Shown here in pieces: positions 36,207-46,616 of a stretch of DNA of 64,000 nucleotides. The translations under genes were made by a program, and so were the position numbers. The DNA is from Strigamia acuminata (taxonomy: Eukaryota; Arthropoda; Chilopoda; Geophilomorpha; Linotaeniidae). The stretch lies in contig OX442315.1 in assembly GCA_949358305.1 (NCBI GenBank), positions 18,564,427-18,628,426 on the forward strand. The letters are read 5' to 3'. Below the pieces are notes generated by a model. It saw only the letters and a program-made list of their open reading frames with translations. It was not told the origin of the DNA and did not search any database. Positions within the stretch are counted from its first letter, which is position 1; the number at the start of each line of letters is the position of its first letter.

Positions 36207-38880
36207 ATGAACAAGTGTTCTATTCTTCTGATGGCAATTGGTTTGATGCTGCTCGCCCAAAATGTTACGCCGTCGGCAATCTCGAAACTAGGTAACTAAA
36301 ATCGATTTTTAACTTTGCAATTATTATAAATCCGTAGCTATACTCTGTCTGACCTTAAGAGTAAAGAAAAGCCCCCTTTTCTTCGAGGCCTTTTCACTGG
36401 TGTCATACCAAAAAGTAGAGCAATACACCAGATTTTAATAAAAGATCAGGTTTTATTAAGCCTAATAATATTAAAATAAAGTAAATAAACAATGGTATTT
36501 TGGTATTTTTGTATGTTATTTTGTATTTTGGTATGGTATTTTGTATTTTGGTACCATTGGTACCAAATATGTTTTGGTACTATTGGTACCAAATATATTT
36601 TGGTACAATTGGTGGTACCAAATGTATTTTGGTACTATTGATACCAAATATATTTTGGTACCATTGGTACCAAATATATTTTGGTATCATTGGTACCAAA
36701 TGTATTTTGGTACAATTGGTACCAAAAATATTTTGGTACCAGTGGTACCAAAATACCATACCAAAATACCGTACCAAAATACCAAAATATATTTGGTACC
36801 AATTGTACCAAAATATCTTTTGTACCAATGGTACAAAAATACCATACCAAAATACCATACCAAAATACCGTACCAAAATACCGCACCAAAATACCGTACC
36901 AAAATATCATACCAAAATAAAAAATACCTTACCAAAATACCAAAATACCATATCAAAATACCAAAATACCACACCAAAATGCCATACCAAAATACCACAC
37001 CAAAATGCCATACCAAAATACCATTGTTTATTTACTTTATTTTAAGATTATTAGGCTTAATAAAACCTAATCTTTTATTAAAACCTGGTGTATTGCTCTA
37101 CTTTTTGATATCACTACACCAGTGAAAAGGCCTCGAAGAAAGGGGGGTTGTTCTTTACAGACAGAGTATACATTGGCCAGTTGATTCCAAAGGGAACAAG
37201 AAAAGTTTACCGCTTTTCCTAATCATATTAACAGAATTCACAGTCTGCTTGATAAGTCTCCGCTTTTATTCTCCCGAGGAATTACTAACGATTTCTGTAA
37301 AAATTAAAAAAAAAAAAATATAAGCATTTTAACTTTTTAATAGAATTCGATCTACAAACAGAAAAAAAATAGCTATAATGCCCAAAGTTGGTTAAAAATA
37401 TACTTTTCGCTAATTGTCGTACCGGTAATTACAAGGATTTTTGGGGATGAGTACATTATGTAATATTGCAATATTTTTCTGATGAGTAAAGCAATTTTTG
37501 AAGAAGGTTTTGGTTTATTCTTGTCTTTTTACGATCTTGTAAAGTGTCTGACACCTTGTGGAAGTTGGAAGAGCAGAAAATCTAATTTAAAAATTTGTCT
37601 GGTTTTCTTTGCTACAACCACTAGACACAGTAAGAAGAGAAAGTGGTTCCAACTTATGCAGATGTTCTTGATGACTCTTGAGCCTAATATAATTTGTACA
37701 ATTTCCCCACATGTAAATCACACAGCTTAGGCATAAATCGTACAGTACATACATTATTAATCAAAGTTCAATTTATGTATGTTCGACACTGATAAAACTA
37801 TCAGATTTTGCCACTTATTTTTTATAAAAGGTAAAGTATAACAAATATAAACTTGTTATCTTGGGTTATCATAAGGTTTTTTTTTGTAATTAGCTATTAT
37901 TCTTACACTTACAAAATCAGTATAGCAATTGAATAAACAATACATTCAATTGAATGCACCTTTTTGGTTTCATGGTTTGGCATTGGCATCAAGCAATGGA
38001 GGCATCCGGCGCGGTCGCTGCCATTTTACTGCACACTGCGCATGACAAAATATTTACCGTACTTCATACGAGGCAGCATAGAAATTAAAATGTTTGTTTT
38101 TGACGTTGCTAGAATTTTAAACATCTGAAAGTTTTGAAAATAAAGCATGACAAGACGAGTAATACACCATAGAATAGTGATATGTTGATTTTTGGTATTT
38201 GGAGCATGGGATGGGGCCCTACAGGATTTCGGTGTTCATATTATTTCCCCAATAAAGTTTTCAGAGGCGAATCCAGAAAACATGCAAAGAAGTGGCCATT
38301 TTGGTTCAATCTTTCGCACATAAGAATGGCAATTTTAGGCCAAAAATTGGATGATTTGGATCTCAGAATGACTTTTTTTGGGCTCAAAAATTACATTTTT
38401 GCCATTGCTCAGAAGGATGGATCCGCCAGTGAAAGGTTTTAGTGGATATCCAAATTGAAACGAAAAAATTAATACACATTTTCCTGTCAAAGTTCGTTAT
38501 TTGGTAATTGAAATTAAATAATTTGGATCTTTAATTTGTTTCCAGTGTCAGCGTTTGTCGACGATTATGACGACGACATCCAGACACTACGTTCCATGTT
38601 TGGTGGACGAGTCACCAAGGAATACCCGACAGTGGATGAGCCACCACCGGCATCAGAAATGAGCCGGAGTAGCGAGGAAAGTGGTGACAACAACCAAGAT
38701 CTATTTCTTCGTTACCCGCCGCCAGAACAGAACTCAATTGACGAGTCCGACGTCATTCGTCATTGGCTTCAGACGAAAAGAGCAAACACAGCCAAGACGA
38801 ACAAACGCAGTACAAGTTGCATGAGGAAATGTATATCGCAAGGCATTCTCCACCCGACCCAATGTCTTTCCCTTTGCTGA
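36207..38880 (+). CDS. cysteine-rich secreted propeptide gene, copy 2 (139 aa)
   Basis: Exons 36207-36291 and 38546-38880 join in phase 1 to 140 codons. Exon 1 is a signal peptide (MNKCSILLMAIGLMLLAQNV, then TPSA). Exon 2 gives an acidic propeptide with a DDYDDD run, Pro-rich and Ser-rich stretches and RHWLQTKR, a second KR, and a C-terminal 23-residue peptide with C-x3-C-x10-C-x3-C ending in Cys at the stop. Layout (signal, acidic spacer, dibasic sites, short disulfide peptide) is that of a prohormone, antimicrobial or toxin-like precursor. The cysteine spacing is that of helical-hairpin peptides. I know no named arthropod family with this peptide. The 2.25-kb intron holds a foldback transposon. 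The gene sits in an insertion between TTC21B and the thyroglobulin-domain gene. Confidence 0.75.
36341..37168. mobile_element. 828-bp foldback MITE with TA target duplication
   Basis: Ends TACTCTGTCTG and CAGACAGAGTA are perfect inverted repeats, each bordered by TA (36339-36340, 37169-37170). The complementarity continues inward through about 150 bases per side (GAGGCCTTTTCACTGGTGT, TAGAGCAATACACC, AATAAACAATGGTATTTTGG and their complements). The centre (about 36495-37025) is made of GGTACCAAA/TTTGGTACC and ACCAAAATACC units that switch orientation near 36760, so the whole element can fold into one very long hairpin. No transposase. The open frames on both strands here come from the repeat. 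Confidence 0.93.
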
Positions 38881-39401
38881 AAGAAAACATTTGGAATTAA
38901 TTAACAAATTTCAGGTTGTTGAATTCATTGTGTCATTTCAATATTATATTTTACTGTGTACATTTTACAGGAACAACCCTTAAAACACAAAATATGAAGA
39001 ATTATATTGGTTTCTCATTTCAGTTCTTTCCCCCTTGGAACAACACCATTTTTTCTCAGCATGAGAGATGAGGTTTAAATGGAGAAATGTTACTGAGGTT
39101 TCAAAAACATATAATAAGTATATATCGTTTTAAATCGCTTAATTTTCTCATCAAGAAAAGAAAGGGGGAAATAAAATGGGTACGAAAATATTAATATACA
39201 AAATTTAAGAAAAGAAAAATAAAACACATGACAAATCAAAATTATTTTTAGGAGATTTAAATTTAAAAAAAAGCAAAAAAAAAATTTAATTTAATTTATC
39301 GTTTCATGTTACGTTAAAACCAAAAAATAAAAATAAAAAAATAAAAAACAGGTACGAGTGTCCTTGTAAGAGACTATTGTGTACAATTTTTTTCTTAAAA
39401 A
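37169..39401 (+). repeat. segmental duplication, copy 2 (pairs with 24021-26321)
   Basis: Nearly continuous alignment with copy 1, including the intron part, the propeptide exon and its 3' untranslated region. Copy 2 lacks about 95 bases around 37876 and has a small insertion near 39182-39200. The left end is exactly the right flank of the foldback element; the right end meets direct repeat A (39406). Confidence 0.92.
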
Positions 39402-39405
39402 CCTT

Positions 39406-39584
39406 ATAAAACCTGGATCGCAGCATCAACAGGTGGATTCAAACTGAACTAAAGTAAAAACGAAGCAAAACCTTGTGAAGTAATAAAATACCGGTAATTA
39501 TTACAATCATTGAAAGTAAACATAAACTCAGCTAAAATTAATTTTTATTTATGCAATTCTCTAATATAAATTATAATTATAACA
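39406..39584. repeat. direct repeat A, right copy, beside the thyroglobulin-domain gene
   Basis: Pairs with 35650-35823. It carries a 5-base insertion (CCGGT) and a few substitutions relative to the left copy. See the left copy for what it brackets. Confidence 0.92.
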
Positions 39585-39718
39585 GATCTCACAAGTCAGT
39601 TAAATGCGTAGCAATTAAAAAATGTTATCACTATAATAGAATAAACATTGATAAGATTATGTCAACACAACAAATCAAAATGGAATATCGATCATAACTA
39701 TTTAAAATTATATATAAG

Positions 39719-41446
39719 ATGATGACGATCATCTCTATTTGCTTTTTCATCTATTGTTTAGTATTAAGGATTGATTTACTTCAGGCGCAAGAGAACCTTT
39801 ACTGCAACTGCGACAACATACAATGTGAAAACATAACATGTCCAGACGGTTATGTTGAAGTACAACTTCACGACGATTCAAACGGATTGTGTGATTGTTG
39901 CAGTGGTTGTGTTCTGTATAAAAGTGAGTGAGTTTAGTAAACGGAAATTTTAAACATTCAATATTATTTTATATTTAGAAATGGATGAAGGAGATTGCAG
40001 AGAAAAGGCAACACCTAAACGAATATCCGCTTGTTCTCGTTTTTACACTAGTGATCAGTGCGATGTTGGTCTAATGTGTGACTACAACGAGGACATGGGC
40101 GAAGATGCTTGCATGGGTAGAAGTTTGAAGTAAAAAATTATCATTAAACAGAATTGAACCTCTTTATTTTTATTTTTAGAGGACAGAGAGCCGCTTTGCT
40201 TTATTACACGTCAGTCCTACGCAGACGCTATTAACTCAGATTGGTACTTACCAATTGACTGTGCAAAAGATGGCACATATATGCCGAAACAGTGCAAGCA
40301 AAACAAGTAAATTATAAATAAAAATTACAATTTAAAAAATAAAATACATAAATAATATTTCTTTTTAATTAATCTTTAGATGTTTTTGTGTTGACGAAGA
40401 TGGAAATAGGATTTTCGGCGAATTTCCAAAAGAAGAGGCAGAAAACACAAACTGCGGTATATATTTGTATTTCCATAAGTTTTATTTGAATCTTTAGTAT
40501 AATGGTATGTTTTGTAGCTTGTTCGTTGATGGAAATCAAATTGGAGAAAGCATCTGAGAAGACGGGACAATTTGATCACGTTGTGTGTCAGAAAAATGGC
40601 AATTTTCACAAACTGCAATGTCTTCGAGACACATGTTTCTGCGTTAACGAAAAGACTGGAGAACTAACAAGCATTATCGTGCCTAAACTAGTGATGGATC
40701 AATTACCATGTTGTATGTAAAGACGACCAAAAGCACTCGATATTTTATTTATTAACAAACTGATTTTTATTTTTACAGATGACAAAATCAGTTACCAATC
40801 ATTTTTCAATTCACCATGTCTAAAACAACGCGAATACGAGGAACGACTTGCCAGTTTCTACATCAAACATCAGGGTGTTAAACACGAATACTTAAGCATC
40901 GCCAAATGTAATCCAGATGCCACTTACGTTGCTAAGCAATGCACATCTGAGACGTGAGATTATTTGCTTGCCGAAATATTCGAAAAAAAGCAACTCTTTC
41001 TTATTTTTTCTTGTGTAGTTGTTACTGTGCAGACCCTGCAACTGGACTGGCGATAGGAAGTTATTACGTTACTCAGCGTTCTCCACTCGAAAAAACAATG
41101 AATTGCCGTAAAGTGACCTAACATGCTTTATTATACCAAATTATTTATTATTTATTTTTTTTATTTAGAATGTTCACTTGATATGATCAAAACGTTAGCA
41201 GATGGTGGCAGTTTGCAGTCTTTTGACTGCGCCCCAAATGGAAATTACAAGAGCTTTTCTTGTCAGGGATTCCAGTGTTATTGTGTAGATGCGGACGGCT
41301 ACCAGAATAGCCAAGTGTTGAATTTGGAACGGTGGGCTGATAATTTTTGTAAAATCGATTCGATACATAAGCGAATTCGAAATTGTTATTTAGAAAGTTA
41401 CAAGTGTGATGAAGAAAAAGAAAGTAAAGTTGTTATTCCTAATTAA
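39719..41446 (+). CDS. secreted protein with four thyroglobulin type-1 domains (427 aa)
   Basis: Eight exons: 39719-39923, 39979-40116, 40180-40306, 40380-40456, 40518-40712, 40779-40953, 41019-41107, 41169-41446; 428 codons, all in phase. A signal peptide (IISICFFIYCLVL) is followed by a cysteine-dense segment (CNCDNIQCENITCPDG ... CDCCSGC), then a second small Cys-rich unit (exon 2), similar in feel to IGFBP or antistasin-type N-termini. Four thyroglobulin type-1 repeats follow, recognised by the G-x-Y/F...QC and C-[FY]-C-V/A cores: CFCVDEDG (exons 3-4), CFCVNEKTG (exon 5), CYCADPATG (exons 6-7) and CYCVDADG (exon 8). The usual CWCV core has Phe or Tyr in place of Trp in all four. Proteins of this type (thyropins, equistatin) often inhibit cysteine cathepsins; inhibition here is inferred. 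The ATG used is the first of two adjacent ones; a TATA-like ATATATAAG lies too close to it to be the promoter. It stands head-to-head with TTC21B, with an insertion between. Confidence 0.88.
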
Positions 41447-42385
41447 CCCACAGTTATTTGGATCGCAATCATTTTCAAGTCTCGTTTGAGACCGCTCTTA
41501 AACAAGACTCAAATTGCACATTTTGAAACCTTGCATTCTATCGTTTTCTGCATATACAGAACGTAAATGTGAATGCCAATATCGAGCTAAAAAGATTATT
41601 AATTCCAGAGTGAATTAAAATCAGATGATTTTGACGCAAATTTGAGGAAAAAAGCGAGGAAAAATTACAAACTTTAAGCCTCGTGATTAATTTTTGGACC
41701 GATCTTGACCAGTTAATTCGAGGGCTAACTAAATGTCTGATTCGAGCTGATTTCAGTTTATATACATTAATTTATTTTTTGAATTTTGTTTTGATTTCTT
41801 CGTTTGTCAGTCAGTTTAATATATTGATCATCGTTCTCGGAAAAAAAATTCAGGAAAACAAACTATAAAATTAAAAAATGTATACATATAACTAACAGGT
41901 ATATGTAAACCGGAACAACTTGATCATTTATGTATTCGCTTTCCTATCGCTAGATGACGCGCAAGTACGGAATTAATTTCTCCACTTCCGTGACTGTGCA
42001 ACAAAACAAACCAGCTGTGGCTAATCTGCGCACAAAAATTCAGGGTAGCAAAAGTTCTAATCATATAAATCACGAACAGTTTTAACAATTCAACAAATTC
42101 TTAAATTGATTAAAGTCGCAGATGTTATTAAGGTAAGCCTCATCCCCGCGATGAGTGTAGCGTATCATACGATGTAAACAAATAGGCTTAGTACCTTGTC
42201 GCGCCATTCCTGTTGTTGCTGACTTCGAGCTAGCATTCCAGGAATTGGAATTTGTCCTTTGTTAATAAATTAATCAGATATCGCAATCAAAAATTCGATC
42301 AAAATGATACTAAAGTTTATAAACAAGGCGTAATAGCAAAAAAAAGAGAGAAAAAAATGGTTTCTGTTTTGCAGATTATTTCAAC

Positions 42386-45300
42386 ATGTCGCTCGCAGCT
42401 GAACACAAATTAACGATGGAAAATTCTTCCAACGGACTTACTAAATCAGAATATGACAAAGTGATATTCCATGAAATTGCCGAATCATATTCTACTGATG
42501 CGGACGTGGAGTGCCGTTATACGTTGACGCCGTCGATCATTCCTAGCAAAGGTGACCGAGTCGCTTTGTTTAAAATTGGATGGGAAGACACTCACCAATA
42601 TTTTACGCATTCGTGGGTTTTTCCTTTGAATGAAAAAGAACGGAGTGCCGAGTTGACGTTACTTTTTAAAGGTTTGATGCTTTTTAAATATTTTTTAGTG
42701 GGATATTTTGTTCATTTTTTTGTAATTTACAGCTCAAGATCTGCCCAAAGATGACGGAGAGTTTTATCAATTTTGTTACATAACTGCCGAGGGATATGTA
42801 CGTGGTGCGAGCATTCCGTTCCGATTTCGCCGACCTACCGACGATGAGTTGGTGGAAGTTCAAGATAATGACAGCGATTTGATGATAATTCGTACGAGAA
42901 CCGCTGTTATAGAAGAGCGATTGAGGGATGTGGCGCTCAAGAATAGCAGTCTGTTGAAAGTAACTGTAGATTTTTAATTTTGTGATAGATAAAAAATGAT
43001 TTTTTTAAAATATTTTTTAAGGAAAAGTCGGGGTTAGAGCAGGAACTTCGCGCCAAAGAAACAATGTGCGCTAATCTTGAATTAAAGCTGCGGGAATTTG
43101 AAGCCGAGATTGAAAAATATAGAGTGGATAAAAAAAAAGCATCGGGCGTGTTTCAGGAGAGACAGGAGTTGATGTTGCAAATACGAGAAGTTAAATCGTC
43201 AAATGCGAGGCATAATGCTGACCTGAAGAAAACGCTCATACAAAATGACGCGTACATTAAGGAACTTCGTGACACTATCAAAGTATTGACCGAACAGAAA
43301 GATGAACTCTCGAAAAAATGGACGAATGAAATGACAGAAACAAATACTACGAAGGTAATATTCGATAGAAAAAAAAACATTTTATTTGTAATTAATTGGC
43401 ATTTTTTTGATTTTTTTTTCTAGAAACAACTTAACGAAAATGATATTCGTTTGAAAGCTCATTTGGTTAAAAGCGAACAACTTGGGAAAGAACTTTCCAT
43501 TCAACGAGAAATTGCCACGAGGCTTCAGCAACAAATTAAATGTTTAGAAAGTTCTTTACGCGAAGAACAGAATAAGAATGCCGATTTTAAAGATAAATTG
43601 TTAGCGACTGAATTGGATACAAAACAAGCCATAGCGCAGTTAGCCGACACCGAGCACATGTTAGCAGCTATGGAGAAATCAAAGCAATTAGCCACTGAAG
43701 AACTGATGGCTTTTGGCGATTTCAAAACCAATGTATTGATGAACGGACGAGAAATTGACGAATTTGTTTATTTTTTTTTTCTTTTAAACTTGCAGATGTT
43801 AAATGAGTTGGAAAGAAAACAAACTGAACATAAAACTGTAATATCGAGATTTAAATTGCTTGAAGCTGAACATAAGGAAATGGTTTGTTAATTAGAAAAA
43901 TTGTGCTAGTCGCTGCTTTTATGACGAGCATTTCGTTTTTACTTTTTAGATCAATGGAAACTTGCAAAAAGAAAAGGAGATGGAAAAAGAATTTCAGGAA
44001 TTATCAGAGAAATATTTGTCCTTAAAAGAGAGTAGTGAAAAGGCGCTTCGAAGTGAAGTTCGTGTTTAGACGATCGAAATTGAAATCGATTCGATTTAAT
44101 TATTTGATTTGAATTGCAGCAAAAGCGGTCAGCCGAGTACGAACTGAACTTGAGAGCTTTGATTGACGATTTAACTCTACGTCTAAAAACTGGTGCGAGT
44201 GAATACCAGAAGAAATACATTGAGTGTCTGAAACTGGAAAAGAAGTTGTCCAAATTGAGACGAAAATATAAGGTAAAAAAATGGAAAAAATTGCAACTTG
44301 ATAAAAAAAAAGGCGTTTATTGATTCGATACTCTTTGTAGGAAAAAGCGCAACTGAATATTAAGGAAGAGAAAATTAAAAATGAGGTCGTTAATGTTGGT
44401 GACGAATCGGACCTTGACGAGCCTGAATCGGACGCTCACAACAAGATTAAATTCGAATTCCTCACTGAAATAGTGGACCAAAAGGATTTCCTAATTTCCC
44501 AACTGAACAATGAAATTAAAAAGTTGAAGAAACTGTTGGAGCAGACTGAGCTAAAGGTAATAATCCGAAATAATTGAATTTGAAATGAAAAAAATATAAA
44601 AGGAAAAATTGTTTTTATTAGGTTGATAACAAGGCAATCCCTACCCCGGTTAAATTAACCAACGACTGCAAAAACATCCATTTGGACACTGCAAGTTACA
44701 ATGCGGAGGATAAAAATATTCCGAACAAGGGACCACAAGTAAAGAAAAAATAAAAATAAAAATATATATTTGAAAGTGAAACAAATTTCTTTTATGTCGA
44801 TTAGCAGAAACCGCATCCTGCAAGTGCACAATCGTTCAGTACGATTCCTTCTTATCCGTTCCCTAATATTAATTCCTCGTTGTCTGCAACTAACGTCAAT
44901 CCATCACTAAATGAAACTAACGCTATTCCTAAGCCTATTCCTAATGCCGACATACCTTATTACCCGTATCCGTATCCTGTTTACCCATATCCCACAAACC
45001 CTTTTCTTTCTCAACCAGATACTTCGGCTCCGAGATTAGTCAGTTCAACAACACCGCCAGACAGCCACGCAAGTCATAATGCTAACGTGAACGTTATGGA
45101 TCACGAGGGTAAAAATTTAAACTTAAAAATTAGGTGCATTCATAAAGTAATTTAGACTAAACAGCATTTTAACACTAGAACGGCTGGAATCTCCCCCTTG
45201 CATGTGTCTGAAATCAAAATTTCCATTTTAATTTTATCAGGTTTTATAAAATCCATCAATTTTTGTTTTACTATTTTCTTCGCATGTTTCTAAATTAAAA

Positions 45301-46281
45301 AAAAATCAATTTGACGCCAAAACGTTGTGTTCACGTATCGTGCTATTTTGATCGGTTTCAGTAGTTCTAAGTTAATTCTCTTTTTTTTTATTATACTTAA
45401 AGAAAAATGCCACATTTACTGATTTATGATGTAGAGCATAAATCAGCTAAAGTAAAAAAAACAAAAACCCATTGTGTTTATTGCCAGTTTATGTGTCGGT
45501 CAAATAATCGGTCTATCCGGTCTAGTGTTAAACAACGTATTTAAACTGCTTGTCTCGATCTAACGTGAAAAATTGCGGCTTATTTAGCCTGTTTTCAGTC
45601 GCATGACTTAAACATGAATGCACCTAGTGTTTAAAAAATACGAATGACAAACTAACATTTTTGCCTCCAAAAGATGCCTATAAAAGGTCAACTTTTGTGT
45701 TATGGTCTATTTTTGTCTCAAAAAGAATTTTTGCGTCAGAAAAACACGTAATTTGAGTTTGTCACAAGTATTTGTAGCCAGAATTGACATATTTTGAATG
45801 AATTAATCGAAATTTTAAATTAGGAGCGAAATGTGAAGGAAGAAAAATCCTTCCTGCTCCATTGAAACCAGAAATGACTGCCAAGGCACGAGTTGCTGCC
45901 ATCGCTGCCATGACTCGCCGAATGATTGAAGGGCCTTTAGTAGATCTGGACCAGCTACGCCGATCGCGGGACACCAGCAATGCAAGGCACGTACTGACAG
46001 TTGATTTGAGGTAACTTCCGCTAAATTAGGACTATCATTTACCATGCTGATTTTACTTGCGCAGGTCCCGTGAAGATCTGACTGCTGGTGCGGACGAAGT
46101 GATTTGTCCCATGTGCCATTTGGTTTATTATCCGCCGTATGATATTCGAGATTTAGAGAAGCACATCAATACACATTTTGCTCTCGAGTGTCCCATGTGT
46201 AGCAAAACGTACGATTCGCAAGATCAAACGCAGTATGAACGCCACGTGCAGGCGCATTTTACCGAGGGGGATAAAAATTGA
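42386..46281 (+). CDS. TAX1BP1: TAX1BP1-like selective autophagy receptor (858 aa)
   Basis: Twelve coding exons: 42386-42671, 42733-42959, 43022-43354, 43424-43765, 43796-43882, 43950-44057, 44120-44272, 44341-44556, 44622-44738, 44805-45108, 45824-46010, 46065-46281; 859 codons in phase. A 5' untranslated exon ends at about 42132 and rejoins at 42375. Domains in order: an N-terminal SKICH domain (about 25-160; CRYTLTPSIIPSKGDRVALFKIGW, GEFYQFCYI), a long coiled coil (about 170-560), a Pro/Tyr-rich linker with repeated YPYP, and two C-terminal zinc fingers of UBZ type (CPMCHLVYYP...HINTHF; CPMCSKTYDSQ...YERHVQAHF). This order is that of TAX1BP1/CALCOCO receptors, which bind ubiquitin and Atg8 proteins; the second finger is close to the vertebrate one. 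It is longer than the human protein (789) mainly in the linker. I could not point to a confident LIR motif. It converges with the polycystin-like gene 335 bases away. Confidence 0.93.
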
Positions 46282-46616
46282 ATGTCTAAACTTATTATGT
46301 AGTATTTGTGGTTTGTTTTCTTTTTTCCCCCCTTTGGGGTTTATATACGGTTTGTTTTATAATTCCAATCCTATGCTTCGTTTTTTAATATAATGCAATC
46401 AATTTCTTTTCTTAAAAAAAGGGTCTTAATGTTAATAACCTGATTGTACAGGTAGAATATGTCTGTTTCTTGGTCGTAAAAATTAAAACCGAATAGATAA
46501 AAGGTAATTTAAAAGAAAACTTTATGTAAAAAAGAAAAGGTAATAAATAAAATATATATAATGGCAATTTTAAGATTGAACTTTAGCTCGAGTTTTTACT
46601 TGTTTGGCGAACTCCA

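Noticed and set aside
36500-37125. Long Tyr/Lys/Pro-rich open frames on both strands
   Set aside because: They arise from short GGTACC/CCAAAATA repeats of the foldback element, open in several frames at once.
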